Of a DNA stretch of 64,000 nucleotides, positions 52,482 through 61,391 are shown piece after piece. The notes under the pieces are model-generated. The model saw only the letters and a list, made by a program, of their open reading frames with translations. It was not told the DNA's origin and did no database searches. Where the stretch lies: positions 248,001-312,000 of the forward strand of contig CP130741.1 of the NCBI GenBank assembly GCA_030586155.1, written 5' to 3'. Both the position numbers and the translations under genes were made by a program. Every line of letters begins with the position of its first letter. The first letter of the stretch is position 1. The stretch is from Eubacteriaceae bacterium ES3 (GTDB taxonomy: Bacteria; Bacillota; Clostridia; Eubacteriales; Eubacteriaceae).

Positions 52482-53551
52482 AAGGCTACCGGAAGGGTTA
52501 AGCGATCCGTTTCATTGATTGGGATGAAACAGATCGATTGCTCCTGGGAGTGCTTGTCCAGCTTGTATTGAGCCGCTGATTCTTTTAAGGAAGCGGGCGA
52601 ACGAAAGATATAGACATCTATTTCCCAGATGATATGGGTGAAAATATGCCGGCTGTGTCCTGCAAGTTTGGGTTCGGGCAGGGTTTTAAAATAAGTATTC
52701 AAATGCTGTCTGATTGCCTGGCCGGGGCATTCGCCTTGGGGAATGATTGGAAAGGACCACATCCCGGATAGAAGGCCCTTTTCGTCGCGTCGGACAAAAA
52801 GCAGATCCTGATTTTGACAAAGAACACCGACTTCCATATTGATGGTTTTTTGTCTGTTTTTTTTCTTTTTAAGCGGAAGTATCTCCTGTGTTCCCTTTAA
52901 GTAGGCCTGACAGCCATCTATCAGGGGGCAGAGCAGACATTTTGGGCTTTTGGGGGTACAAATCATAGCCCCCAGTTCCATTAAAGCTTCATTAAAATCA
53001 CCGGAATTTTCGGGAAGAAGACTTTCAAGCCATTGCGTAATGTGTTTTTTAGTTTTGTTTTCACCAATATCAAGCTTGCTGTTCAGAAAGCGGCTGATAA
53101 CCCTCAGAACATTACCGTCAACTGCGGTAACTGCCTGGTTAAAAGCGATGCTGGCAATGGCGCCGCCGGTATAGGGGCCAATGCCGGGCAGTTTGATTAA
53201 AGTATTATAATCAGAGGGAAAGGAACCTGAATAGTCTCTTTCAATTATTTGGGCGGCCTTATGCAGGTTGCGTGCTCGAGAATAGTAGCCCAGTCCTTCC
53301 CATGCTTTCAAGACGTCGGCCTCATTGGCAGCGGCCAGGGAGGACAGATCCGGAAATTTTTCTATAAAGCGGTTGTAATAAGGAATCAAGGTATCAATTT
53401 GAGTTTGCTGGGCCATAATTTCGGAGATCCAGATGTTGTAAGGATTTTTGGTTTCCCGAAAGGGTAGTGAGCGCTTGTTTTTATAAAACCATTCAAGCGT
53501 ATTGTTCTGCAGGATCAAAATCACTGAAGCAGGTACAGTAAAATAGGGCAT
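52451..53551 (-). CDS. mutY: A/G-specific adenine DNA glycosylase MutY
   Basis: This 366-residue base-excision enzyme removes adenine opposite 8-oxoguanine. The catalytic residues are E44 (ISEIMAQQT) and D145 in the helix-hairpin-helix region (LPGIGPYTGG ... VDGNVLR). The [4Fe-4S] cluster ligands C198, C205, C208 and C214 have the standard C-x6-C-x2-C-x5-C spacing. The C-terminal ~130 residues are NUDIX-like for 8-oxoG recognition (LLFVRRDEKGLLSGMWSFP). ATG 53551 follows AGGAGT. Confidence 0.96.
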   Translation of the reverse strand: MPYFTVPASVILILQNNTLEWFYKNKRSLPFRETKNPYNIWISEIMAQQTQIDTLIPYYNRFIEKFPDLSSLAAANEADVLKAWEGLGYYSRARNLHKAAQIIERDYSGSFPSDYNTLIKLPGIGPYTGGAIASIAFNQAVTAVDGNVLRVISRFLNSKLDIGENKTKKHITQWLESLLPENSGDFNEALMELGAMICTPKSPKCLLCPLIDGCQAYLKGTQEILPLKKKKNRQKTINMEVGVLCQNQDLLFVRRDEKGLLSGMWSFPIIPQGECPGQAIRQHLNTYFKTLPEPKLAGHSRHIFTHIIWEIDVYIFRSPASLKESAAQYKLDKHSQEQSICFIPINETDRLTLPVAFKKLLPLISQ

Positions 53552-53751
53552 GGGTACTCCTTGAGAATTGCGGATTTTAGTAGGATTAAGTATAACGAAT
53601 GAATCTAAAGGATATCTTGAGAAGATGCTCAGCGTTTACAGTTCATGGCAAAAATTTATACTTTCCCTCCATTGGATAGCAAAAATGGCTTTATATTGGT
53701 GTTTTTTGTGGGATTGAATTACCCTTTGATGGGCTGTAGCCGACAAATTTC

Positions 53752-53780
53752 TTGACAGAAAATGGATAGGATGTTAAACT
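53752..53780 (+). promoter_or_regulatory. Promoter of the 3D-domain (YabE-like) gene
   Basis: TTGACA (53752-53757), 17 bp, TAAACT (53775-53780) with a TGT extension directly before it. The rest of the gap 53552-53837 shows nothing else I can name. Confidence 0.78.
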
Positions 53781-53837
53781 AATCGTAACGAATATGTAAA
53801 GTTTTAGATGATGTGTTGACAAGATGAAAGGTTTTTT

Positions 53838-54917
53838 ATGAATAATAAAAGAGAAACTGGGGGCTTTCTTAAGAAATTTCCAGGCGTCAAGATAGGGATT
53901 ATTGGTTTAATCCTGCTTTTGGTGGTTGGGGTTTCCAGTGCTTTTACCGTGGAAAAAGAAATTCGCGTCACTTATGATGGTGATACGGTAATGGCAGAAG
54001 GAAAGTTATTAGAGACACTTGAAGAAGTCCTCATTGCCAATGATCTTCCAGTAAGTGAAGAATACCAGTACAGCAGTTCTCTGACATCTTTATTTAAAGA
54101 TGTGGCAGAAGTAGAAATCACTGAAAAAGTCAGAGGAGATCTGTTTGTAGATGGTGAAACAATTGAATATTTTGCAGGTGACGAAACAGTCGGTGAACTG
54201 CTTTCTAACATGGATGTAGAACTGGATGAGAATGACCGGGTTGAACCGTCAGAAGATACAGTTATCACTGAAGATACCGGAGATATCAAGGTAATTCGGG
54301 TAGATGTTGTAGAAAGTTCTGAAGTTCGCGAAATGCCGATGACGGTAACCATTAATGAAAACAGCGAATTGCCGGTAGGTGCTCGAGTAGTGATGCAGGT
54401 TGGCCAAAACGGCAAGAGCAATGTGACAGAACGTATTTATTATGAAAATGGCGTTGAAGTTAAACGTGAAGTAATAAAGAGTCAGATCGTTGATGCGCCG
54501 CAGGAAGAAATTATCGAAGTTGGCCCGACTACGACAGTAACTGTCCCTTCTAAGGTTCAGGTGACGAAAAACTCTGATAATATCAATGTTGAAGCTAGTG
54601 ATGATGCCAATGGAACAGAATCATCAGTTAACGAGTCAGGGTTCTATGGTAGTATGACAGTTAGTGCGACCGCATATACCGCGACCGGGAATAATACAGC
54701 CTGTGGATTACCGCCGCAGGAAGGCAGAACTATTGCAACTTGGGCAGGAATTCCTTTTGGAACGAAAGTTTATATTCCGGCTCTTGGTGGAGTTTATACT
54801 GTTGAGGATCGTGGTGGTGCTGTAACCTACGGAATTATTGATATTTATATGGATACTGAAGCAGATTGTATCGCCTGGGGAAGACAGACGATTGAAATCT
54901 ATTTTCTTGAAGAATAA
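53838..54917 (+). CDS. Membrane-anchored G5 and 3D domain protein (YabE/Rpf-like)
   Basis: This 359-residue exported protein has a signal-anchor (~16-37) followed by two ubiquitin-like DUF348 repeats (~40-85, 95-150), a G5 domain (~150-230, with the VEVKREVIKSQ core), a Thr/Asn-rich linker and a C-terminal 3D domain (~268-359). The three conserved aspartates are seen in VEDRGG, IIDIYMD and the following TEADCIAWG. It resembles Bacillus YabE, thought to act on peptidoglycan like a lytic transglycosylase in growth or resuscitation. It has its own promoter and a strong terminator. Confidence 0.9.
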   Translation: MNNKRETGGFLKKFPGVKIGIIGLILLLVVGVSSAFTVEKEIRVTYDGDTVMAEGKLLETLEEVLIANDLPVSEEYQYSSSLTSLFKDVAEVEITEKVRGDLFVDGETIEYFAGDETVGELLSNMDVELDENDRVEPSEDTVITEDTGDIKVIRVDVVESSEVREMPMTVTINENSELPVGARVVMQVGQNGKSNVTERIYYENGVEVKREVIKSQIVDAPQEEIIEVGPTTTVTVPSKVQVTKNSDNINVEASDDANGTESSVNESGFYGSMTVSATAYTATGNNTACGLPPQEGRTIATWAGIPFGTKVYIPALGGVYTVEDRGGAVTYGIIDIYMDTEADCIAWGRQTIEIYFLEE

Positions 54918-54930
54918 GAAAGAATATGAG

Positions 54931-54973
54931 CTCCATGAATTAATCTAACAAAATTAATTCATGGAGTTTTTTT
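54931..54973 (+). terminator. Terminator after the 3D-domain gene
   Basis: Perfect 14-base arms (54931-54944 and 54953-54966), followed by seven T residues. Confidence 0.92.
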
Positions 54974-55185
54974 ATTGAAAAAATAAGTCTTAAAATTTCC
55001 AATTCGGTTTTACTGGCTCAATTGAAAGAGACGAAAGGGTCTGGAAATAATTTTAGGAAGATAATGTACTAAAAAAATACAAAATAAACAAAAGAGTCTC
55101 TGTTCTTTGTATACAATAATTGCTATACTAGCATTATGTAAAAAATTAAGAGACAAAGAAGTCTTATGATAGTGTGGAGGTAATG

Positions 55186-56247
55186 ATGGAGATTAAAGTA
55201 ATCAGAGCTAATGAGCCAAAAGATAAGCCAGACAGCGACAAATTGGAATTCGGGGTCAATTTTACCGATCATATGTTTATGATGGATTATACGGAAGGGC
55301 TGGGGTGGCATGACGCGACGATTCTTCCATATGGTCCAATTGAGCTGATGCCTTCGGCGATGGTACTTCATTATGCCCAGGAAGTTTTTGAAGGATTAAA
55401 AGCCTACCGGACGTCAGAGGGAGAGGTTCAGTTCTTTAGACCTCTGGAAAATTTTAGACGTTTAAACCGATCAAATGAAAGAATGTGTATCCCTCAGGTA
55501 GATGAAGAATTTTTGATGGAAGCCCTTAAAGAATTGGTCAAGCTGGATGTAAGCTGGATTCCGGAAGGACCTGGGACTTCTTTATATATTCGGCCATTTA
55601 TTTTTGCAACGGATCCCTATATTGGGGTACGCGTTTCAAAACAATATAAATTTATGATAATCATGTCGCCGGTTGGATCCTATTATAAAGGTGGAATGGC
55701 CCCCTGCAGTATTTATGTGGAAAATGAATATGCCAGAACTGTCAGGGGAGGTACCGGAGAAGCAAAATGCGGGGGAAATTATGCTGGTGGACTTGCCGCT
55801 CAACAGAAGGTCAAAAAATTGGGTTACGAACAGATTTTATGGCTGGACGGGGAGACTAGAACCTATATTGAAGAGGTCGGTACCAGTAATGTATTTTTCC
55901 TGATCGATAATGAATTTGTCACCCCTTCCCTTGAAGGAACAATTCTCCCGGGAATTACCAGAAAAAGTGTGATTGAACTCTTAAAACATTGGGGCGAGAA
56001 AGTTGTGGAGAGAAGGATCACGATTGATGAACTCTATGAAGCTTACCAGGCCGGAAAAGTAAAAGAAGCTTTCGCAACGGGCACAGCGGCTGTTATTTCG
56101 CCAATTGGGACTTTAGGGTGGAAAGATGCTGAAATGACGTTTAATGACGGTAAAATCGGCGAATATGCCCAAAAAATCTATGATACACTCTATGGGATCC
56201 AGGTCGGTGAAGAAAAAGATGAGCTGGGTTGGATTGAGAAAATATAA
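55186..56247 (+). CDS. ilvE: Branched-chain amino-acid aminotransferase
   Basis: This ~353-residue PLP enzyme of class IV makes or degrades Leu, Ile and Val with 2-oxoglutarate. Motifs are VFEGLKAYR, RPFIFATDP, the AKCGGNYAGGLAAQQKVK segment with the PLP lysine region, EEVGTSNVFF and LPGITRKSVIEL. The GGAGG at 55176-55180 supports ATG 55186; GTG 55174 and ATG 55183 are too close. The length fits the long (mammalian/Bacillus-like) BCAT group. No T-box is visible in the ~200-base leader. Confidence 0.95.
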   Translation: MEIKVIRANEPKDKPDSDKLEFGVNFTDHMFMMDYTEGLGWHDATILPYGPIELMPSAMVLHYAQEVFEGLKAYRTSEGEVQFFRPLENFRRLNRSNERMCIPQVDEEFLMEALKELVKLDVSWIPEGPGTSLYIRPFIFATDPYIGVRVSKQYKFMIIMSPVGSYYKGGMAPCSIYVENEYARTVRGGTGEAKCGGNYAGGLAAQQKVKKLGYEQILWLDGETRTYIEEVGTSNVFFLIDNEFVTPSLEGTILPGITRKSVIELLKHWGEKVVERRITIDELYEAYQAGKVKEAFATGTAAVISPIGTLGWKDAEMTFNDGKIGEYAQKIYDTLYGIQVGEEKDELGWIEKI

Positions 56248-56292
56248 TAAAAATAATATTTAAAAAATATTAAAAAACTTTTTTCGAAATGC

Positions 56293-56321
56293 TTGACAAT
56301 GATGGTTTTACCAGCTATAAT
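56293..56321 (+). promoter_or_regulatory. Promoter of the tRNA-Ser pair
   Basis: A consensus TTGACA (56293-56298), 17 bp, TATAAT (56316-56321), 21 bases before the first tRNA. Confidence 0.9.
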
Positions 56322-56342
56322 AAGTCTTGCATTTCGAAATTA

Positions 56343-56431
56343 CGAGAGGTACCGAAGTGGTCATAACGGGGCGGTCTTGAAAACCGTTAGGGTGCAAGCC
56401 CACGTGGGTTCGAATCCCACCCTCTCGGCCA
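56343..56431 (+). tRNA. tRNA-Ser (anticodon TGA)
   Basis: An 89-base class II tRNA. The acceptor CGAGAGG pairs with CCTCTCG, the discriminator is G and CCA is encoded. The anticodon loop CTTGAAA gives TGA, and a long variable arm (GGGTGCAAGCCC) follows. Confidence 0.96.
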
Positions 56432-56477
56432 TTCAAATGCAAATTGATTAGTTTCAACCATTATTTATTACCTTTGG

Positions 56478-56569
56478 GGAGAAGTACTCAAGTGGCTATA
56501 AGAGGTGCCCCTGCTAAGGGTATAGGCCGTTAACGCGGTGCGAGGGTTCAAATCCCTCCTTCTCCGCCA
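56478..56569 (+). tRNA. tRNA-Ser (anticodon GCT)
   Basis: A 92-base class II tRNA. The acceptor GGAGAAG pairs with CTTCTCC, the discriminator is G and CCA is encoded. The anticodon loop gives GCT, and a long variable arm with internal pairing follows. It is co-transcribed with the first tRNA-Ser. Confidence 0.96.
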
Positions 56570-56575
56570 TTTAAT

Positions 56576-56620
56576 ATTACGCATTAAACTTAGACCTGCT
56601 ACGATTGTGGCAGGTTTTTT
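56576..56620 (+). terminator. Terminator of the tRNA-Ser pair; first copy of a duplicated segment
   Basis: The stem CCTGCTAC/GTGGCAGG has a GATT loop and a T-run. The segment from ATTACGCATTAAAC to the T-run recurs at 61392-61431 with a 6-base deletion, flanking the corrinoid methyltransferase region. With the two tRNAs it accounts for the gap 56248-56670. Confidence 0.88.
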
Positions 56621-56670
56621 GTCGTTGGAAATTTTCATTATTTCAAATAAATCGATTTTTCTTTTGGAGA

Positions 56671-58185
56671 TTAGTTCTTCCTAGCGATTTGTAAATCTTT
56701 TTCATAAAATTCAAAGGAAAGCATCAGGTACAAGCATACTCGCCAATCATTTAAGTCTACTCGTGTTAGTTTAACAATTTGTTCCATTCGGCTTAGAAAA
56801 GTGCTGCGCGCAATATAAAGAGCTTTTGCCGTAGCAGATGCATTAAACTGATTTTTTAAATACATCAGTAAAGTCTCATAATGGCTGGTATGATTATTTT
56901 GGTCATATTCGCGCAACTTTAGAATCACAGGACTACAAACCTGCTCGGGAGAAAAATTTCCTTGTGCGGATTTTAACAGATGATCGAGGGCATAATGGTC
57001 AAAATGGTATATCCAAATCTCCGGTTCTTTCTTTTTCCCTATTTGAAAAGCTATTTTTGTCTGCTCAAAGGCTTGAAAAACGTTGGCTATATGAGAAAAT
57101 CGTCGACTGACGGCAGCGATCAGCATACTGTCACGAATCAGCTGTGATAGCTCTTTAAAAAAATCGACTTCTTCAAATTTTTCGAAGACTGTAATATTCA
57201 GCAGTATAAGGGTATCATTTTTTTTCTGAATACAGCAAAGTCCCCGCCACTTTCGTTCAATCTGAGTGCCGATATAATTGGCATAGAGATAGGACTCATC
57301 TTTGATATTGGTAGTAAAGTGAATCAGATAGTAATCATCATCTTCTTTAAAGTCATTTTGTTTTAAGGTCGTTAGTAAGGTATAAGAATCTACGGAAATA
57401 TCATCAATATAATCAGCAAAAACTTTTTTTAAAAGCTGAATGCTTCCGGTATCGCGTTCAAAAGATCCGCTAATGGCGTAAAGTTCTTCCAGAAATTTTG
57501 CCAGATAATTTAATACATGCGTATAAAAAAGATTTTTGGCGTTGTTGTCAGAATAGAGGGTTGCCAATCGACCAACATAAACATTATGAAAAAAAATATT
57601 CTTGTGCAGACAATGCTCTATTTCATTATACTGAAAGACTTCTTTGATGGAATCAAGAGCACTGAAACCCGGCTTTACAATCATCTTTTGAGCCTGATCG
57701 ATGTCAAGGTCTGAGTATTCAGGCAGATATTTTCTGGTATAAGTTATAAAATGAAATTGCGTGTCTGCCAGTAAAAGCCATTGATCAACAATATTTGCTG
57801 TGTCCTGAAAAACTTTATCAAAGGTTGCGTAGTTATTGATGTTCTCAATCATGAGCGCTTCCCACTGATTAAATCTCAGAAATATCTGCATAATAAGATT
57901 AAAAACATGTGAAATCGGAATGTCGTCTTCAATAACAATCAGATTAATTTCTGAATTCAGAATATTTTCCGTTAAATTGCGATGACACACGAAAATAACA
58001 TCCTCATACTTTTGTGCAATTTGTAGTGTTTCGGTGCTATCTACTACTACAATATGACCGGATAGGCGAATTCCCGCCTGATAAAATAATGGAAGATCGA
58101 CTTTGATATCATCTGAAAAATACTTATAAATGCAATTATATTGTTTATTTAACTCATATTTAATTACTGAACCGTGTAAAAGCAT
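56671..58185 (-). CDS. PucR/CdaR-family transcriptional regulator
   Basis: This 504-residue regulator has a C-terminal PucR-type helix-turn-helix (last ~60 residues: NASATAKALYIARSTFLSRMEQIVKLTRVDLNDW). The N-terminal part (~30-130) resembles a PucR-type sensory domain (VVVDSTETLQIAQKYEDVIFVCHRNL), and the middle (~280-420) a GGDEF-like fold without catalytic motifs. ATG 58185 follows AAGGAGG. It is transcribed away from the corrinoid methyltransferase genes and so is probably their regulator. A palindrome over its own -10 box suggests autoregulation. The inducer would be the methylated substrate; this is inferred. Confidence 0.85.
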   Translation of the reverse strand: MLLHGSVIKYELNKQYNCIYKYFSDDIKVDLPLFYQAGIRLSGHIVVVDSTETLQIAQKYEDVIFVCHRNLTENILNSEINLIVIEDDIPISHVFNLIMQIFLRFNQWEALMIENINNYATFDKVFQDTANIVDQWLLLADTQFHFITYTRKYLPEYSDLDIDQAQKMIVKPGFSALDSIKEVFQYNEIEHCLHKNIFFHNVYVGRLATLYSDNNAKNLFYTHVLNYLAKFLEELYAISGSFERDTGSIQLLKKVFADYIDDISVDSYTLLTTLKQNDFKEDDDYYLIHFTTNIKDESYLYANYIGTQIERKWRGLCCIQKKNDTLILLNITVFEKFEEVDFFKELSQLIRDSMLIAAVSRRFSHIANVFQAFEQTKIAFQIGKKKEPEIWIYHFDHYALDHLLKSAQGNFSPEQVCSPVILKLREYDQNNHTSHYETLLMYLKNQFNASATAKALYIARSTFLSRMEQIVKLTRVDLNDWRVCLYLMLSFEFYEKDLQIARKN

Positions 58186-58211
58186 TGGCCTGGCCTCCTT
58201 TTGATATTCTT

Positions 58212-58247
58212 AATACAAATTGTATTGTTTTTGTCCTGAAGTTTCAA
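58212..58247 (-). promoter_or_regulatory. Promoter of the PucR gene with overlapping palindrome
   Basis: On the minus strand TTGAAA (58247-58242) and TACAAT (58224-58219) are 17 bp apart. The perfect palindrome AATACAA-A-TTGTATT (58212-58226) covers the -10 box, as a repressor site would. Confidence 0.65.
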
Positions 58248-58264
58248 TAGCAATGACGGTTTTC

Positions 58265-58293
58265 TTGTTTTTTTTTTTGTAATATCATATAGA
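58265..58293 (+). promoter_or_regulatory. Promoter of the corrinoid methyltransferase operon
   Basis: TTGTTT (58265-58270), a 17-bp T-rich spacer, TATAGA (58288-58293), 37 bases before the first ATG. It is weak, as expected for a regulated promoter. No sigma-54 type site is seen. Confidence 0.5.
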
Positions 58294-58329
58294 CAAATAA
58301 AAAATTCAATTTTATAAGGAGAATTCGCC

Positions 58330-59481
58330 ATGAAAAGAGAGAAATACGATCCTGTTAAAGAAAAGGAAATCGTGGGTATGGACCCACCTATCCACAGTGT
58401 AGAACTGATCGGAATGCTTGGAATACCAGCAATACCACATATGTATCGCCCAATTGAGAGACGAGAAAATTTCAAAATGTTATTCAGCGGACAAACTCCC
58501 TACTGGATTCCGGTTTGTGGCTGGTTTGGCGCTGACACCAACATGTTCAGGCCACGCCAGCAGCCTGACAATTATGCCAATCATCAGGCTTTTGACGGTG
58601 GCAGTCCGATTGATTATCGTAAAGCTGGCAATCTGCTAACGGGCTGGTTTGACTTGGAACTGCAGTGGGAAGAGAATGTTTGCGGTGCTACTGCCAAACC
58701 AGGACCTGCCAAGATCCAGGATATAAGTCACTGGGAAGATTATGTCAAAATGCCTAATTTAGATACAATGGACTGGGAATCCATTAAAAATGATAATCAG
58801 GACTATCTGGCTGGTGATCGGATCATTCAACTGGGCATTCAGTTTGGCATGTGGGAACGGTTGATGAACCTAATGGGAGTTGCCGAAGCAGCTGTCGCTC
58901 TAGTTGATGAAGACCAGCAAGACGGAGTCCATCGTTTCTTTGATCAGCTGGCTGATATTTATGTCGACTATATCCGCCGAATGAAAAATATTATCAATGT
59001 CGAAAGTGTATTTTTCCACGATGACTGGGGGACCAGTACGGGACCATTCTTCTCATTGGAGACCTGTCGGGAAATGATTGTACCCTATATCAAACGGGTG
59101 ACTGAATGCTGTCATGAACTGGGAATCATTTTTGAACATCATAGTTGTGGTAAAGCAGAACGGCTGATTCCGGCAATGATTGAGCAGGGTGATGATTACT
59201 GGTATCCGCAGCCTTCATTAAATAACCTCGATGCCATGATTGAAACTTACAAGGATGCGCCGATGACTTTTGCTGTTGCCAGTCCGGTCATGACCAGTGA
59301 TATGTCGGATGAAACCGTTCGGAAAATGGCTAAAGCATGGTTCGAAAAATATAAAGATAAGGGCATATTAATGACCATGAATGTCGATCCCATTGCCGAA
59401 AATGACCCCACTAAATATCCTGTTTTTGCTGAAGCTGTTTACGAATTCAGCCGGATCGCTTATCAGGACGTTGAACTATAA
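58330..59481 (+). CDS. Substrate:corrinoid methyltransferase of the uroporphyrinogen-decarboxylase (MtaA/MtvB-like) family
   Basis: This 383-residue protein with the UroD/MtaA TIM-barrel fold carries candidate zinc-binding residues in FEHHSCGKAE (H270, H271, C273) and an FFHDDWG segment near 236. With the corrinoid protein and pterin-binding methyltransferase behind it, it should be methyltransferase I, moving a methyl group from a methylated substrate to Co(I). UroD-type members are known from aryl-methyl-ether O-demethylation in acetogens (veratrol, vanillate); glycine betaine enzymes belong to the unrelated MttB family. The substrate cannot be fixed from sequence. ATG 58330 follows AAGGAG. 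Confidence 0.85.
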   Translation: MKREKYDPVKEKEIVGMDPPIHSVELIGMLGIPAIPHMYRPIERRENFKMLFSGQTPYWIPVCGWFGADTNMFRPRQQPDNYANHQAFDGGSPIDYRKAGNLLTGWFDLELQWEENVCGATAKPGPAKIQDISHWEDYVKMPNLDTMDWESIKNDNQDYLAGDRIIQLGIQFGMWERLMNLMGVAEAAVALVDEDQQDGVHRFFDQLADIYVDYIRRMKNIINVESVFFHDDWGTSTGPFFSLETCREMIVPYIKRVTECCHELGIIFEHHSCGKAERLIPAMIEQGDDYWYPQPSLNNLDAMIETYKDAPMTFAVASPVMTSDMSDETVRKMAKAWFEKYKDKGILMTMNVDPIAENDPTKYPVFAEAVYEFSRIAYQDVEL

Positions 59482-59516
59482 AATTTAAACTAGCTCAAAA
59501 TGACAAGGAGAAAAGT

Positions 59517-60314
59517 ATGATCATTATTGGTGAAAAAATTAATGGAGCGATTCCGTCAACTGCCAAAGCGATTGTAGCAAAAGATGCGGAATTTATTAAA
59601 AATCTGGCAATCAAACAGGCTGAAGCAGGTGCAGATTTTATTGATGTCTGTGCATCAGTAGATGACGATATCGAAATGGAAACGATGGAGTGGCTCATCG
59701 ACATTGTTCAGGATGCCACAGATGTTCCGATTGCGGTGGATAGTCCGAATGTGTATACCTGTATTGAAGCAGCAAAGTTATGTAATAAACCGGGACTGTT
59801 CAACTCAGTATCGATGGAAGGTGATAAGATTGATGCAGCTTTCAGGGCAATTGCTGATACAAAATGGGAATGTGTGGCACTGTTAAACAGTGATGAAGGA
59901 ATTCCTAAAACAGCAGCTGACCGTTTAAAAGTATTTGCAGATACAATGGCAAAATGTAAGGAATATAATATTGATCCTTCCAGAATGCACATTGATCCAT
60001 TGATTGAAATGCTTTGTACATCAGAAGATGGTATCAATATGGTGACAGAAGTTATCAGAGACATCAAGAAACAGTATCCCAAAATTCATGTGACTGGAGC
60101 AGTCAGCAATATTTCATTCAACCTGCCAGCTCGTCGAATTGCCAACCAGGCTTTTGCAGTGCTTGCAATGAACGCCGGTATGGACTCCTTCATCCTTGAT
60201 CCACTAAACAAGGACATGATGGGAATGCTTTTTGCTACAGAAGCCATGATGGGTGAAGATGAATACTGTATGCAATATATAGGCGCTTTCCGCGAAGGTA
60301 TTTTTGTAAAATAA
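59517..60314 (+). CDS. Methyl-corrinoid:tetrahydrofolate methyltransferase (pterin-binding, AcsE/MtvA-like)
   Basis: This 265-residue pterin-binding-fold protein has the N-terminal IIIGEKINGAIPS, the IDVCAS strand, the PIAVDSPN segment, and the VTGAVSNISFNLPARRIAN motif typical of MeTr. It would be methyltransferase II, passing the methyl group from the corrinoid protein to tetrahydrofolate to feed the Wood-Ljungdahl methyl branch. ATG 59517 has AAGGAG upstream. It lies between methyltransferase I and the corrinoid protein, 35 bases after the former. Confidence 0.9.
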   Translation: MIIIGEKINGAIPSTAKAIVAKDAEFIKNLAIKQAEAGADFIDVCASVDDDIEMETMEWLIDIVQDATDVPIAVDSPNVYTCIEAAKLCNKPGLFNSVSMEGDKIDAAFRAIADTKWECVALLNSDEGIPKTAADRLKVFADTMAKCKEYNIDPSRMHIDPLIEMLCTSEDGINMVTEVIRDIKKQYPKIHVTGAVSNISFNLPARRIANQAFAVLAMNAGMDSFILDPLNKDMMGMLFATEAMMGEDEYCMQYIGAFREGIFVK

Positions 60315-60370
60315 ATAATCTTTGCACACACAAAGATAAAAAATAAAATTAAATTTTAAGGAGAAAGAAT

Positions 60371-61000
60371 ATGTCAACAATTGCAGAAGTAAAAACACTG
60401 GTAGAAACTGGAAAATCTAAAAAAGTAGGAGCTGCTGTACAGGCTACTTTGGATGTAGGCGTAGCTGCCCAGGAAATCCTGGATGGCATGATTGAATCCA
60501 TGGGCGTTGTCGGAGAGAAATTCTCTGCCGGCGAAATCTTTGTTCCAGAAATGCTGATTGCTGCCAAAGCAATGTCAAAAGGCGTGGATATTTTAAAACC
60601 GGTTATGGCTGGTGAAAATTCTACTTCTTTAGGAACCTGTATTATGGGAACTGTTGCCGGAGACCTTCATGATATCGGTAAAAACCTGGTTGTTATGATG
60701 CTTGAAAGCTCAGGATTTGATATGGTTGACTTGGGTGTGGATGTACCTGCTGACAAATTCGTTGAAGCGGTTAAAGAAAACGATAATGTAGTTTTAGTTG
60801 CCTGCTCAGGTCTGTTGACTACTACAATGCCAGCTTTAAAAGAAGCAGTTCAGACTGTAAAAGCTGCTTACCCAGATCTTCCGGTGATTGTTGGTGGTGC
60901 GCCGGTCACGCCTGAATACGCAGATGAAATTGGAGCTGATGGATATGCACCGGATGCCGGAAGTTCAGCTGCTAAGGCGAAAGAGCTGATTGGAAAATAA
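60371..61000 (+). CDS. Corrinoid (B12-binding) methyl-carrier protein
   Basis: This 209-residue corrinoid protein of the MtaC/MtvC type has an N-terminal helical cap (~1-85) and a Rossmann B12 domain with the base-off signature GDLHDIGKN, in which H100 is the lower cobalt ligand, followed by the VVGGAPVTPEYADEIGADGYAPDA end. It shuttles the methyl group between methyltransferases I and II. ATG 60371 follows AAGGAG. The ATP-dependent reductive activator that such proteins need is not next to it, so a shared one elsewhere is implied. Confidence 0.95.
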   Translation: MSTIAEVKTLVETGKSKKVGAAVQATLDVGVAAQEILDGMIESMGVVGEKFSAGEIFVPEMLIAAKAMSKGVDILKPVMAGENSTSLGTCIMGTVAGDLHDIGKNLVVMMLESSGFDMVDLGVDVPADKFVEAVKENDNVVLVACSGLLTTTMPALKEAVQTVKAAYPDLPVIVGGAPVTPEYADEIGADGYAPDAGSSAAKAKELIGK

Positions 61001-61391
61001 GGTGCTAAATAACTTTTATCTAAGTGAAAAAAGTATTAGCAAAGTAGTTAAAAGAGGTGAAATTCAGATTAATTTCCCTCTTATTTTTGAAGAAGGGTGT
61101 TAATCTGAACACTGTTAAAACTTTTAATTGAAACAAAACATACAAAAAAGTATGTCCTTCAAACGAGTTTAATATGCAAATTAGATAGCTATTTGCAACA
61201 AAATTCTAGAGGAAAAAAATGCGGTTAGGGTGGATGAATTTAATTATCTTAATCTCTATTGATTAAGATAGATTCTTCTAAATACCCCAATAATGCGGAT
61301 GAATTTATGTATGTAAAAAATAAATGTTGATTACTATAGCTAAATTTTAATTGAATCAGTAAGTTGAGTATGATCTTCGCCGTCATTTGAG
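61001..61391. other. Gene-free stretch with several small palindromes
   Basis: No gene is supported here. An inverted repeat pairs TTCAGATTAA (61063-61072) with TTAATCTGAA (61100-61109) with more inner pairing but no T-run, so termination after the corrinoid gene is weak or differently arranged. Further on are an ACATAC/GTATGT hairpin and an ATCTTAATC/GATTAAGAT hairpin near 61247-61270. A short direct repeat based on ATGCGG and GGATGAATTTA occurs near 61219 and 61293. A 15-codon frame at 61219 is not convincing. Confidence 0.5.

Noticed and set aside
53972-54421. A 149-codon minus-strand frame inside the 3D-domain gene
   Set aside because: It is antisense to well-recognised DUF348 and G5 domains, Ser/Thr-rich as expected from reverse reading of acidic codons.
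54974-55185. T-box leader upstream of ilvE
   Set aside because: No T-box motif and no terminator/antiterminator pair is visible in the ~200 bases before ilvE.
61219-61266. A 15-codon frame (MRLGWMN...) after the corrinoid gene with an AGAGG upstream
   Set aside because: Too short, overlaps a hairpin, and has no similarity or context that supports a leader peptide.
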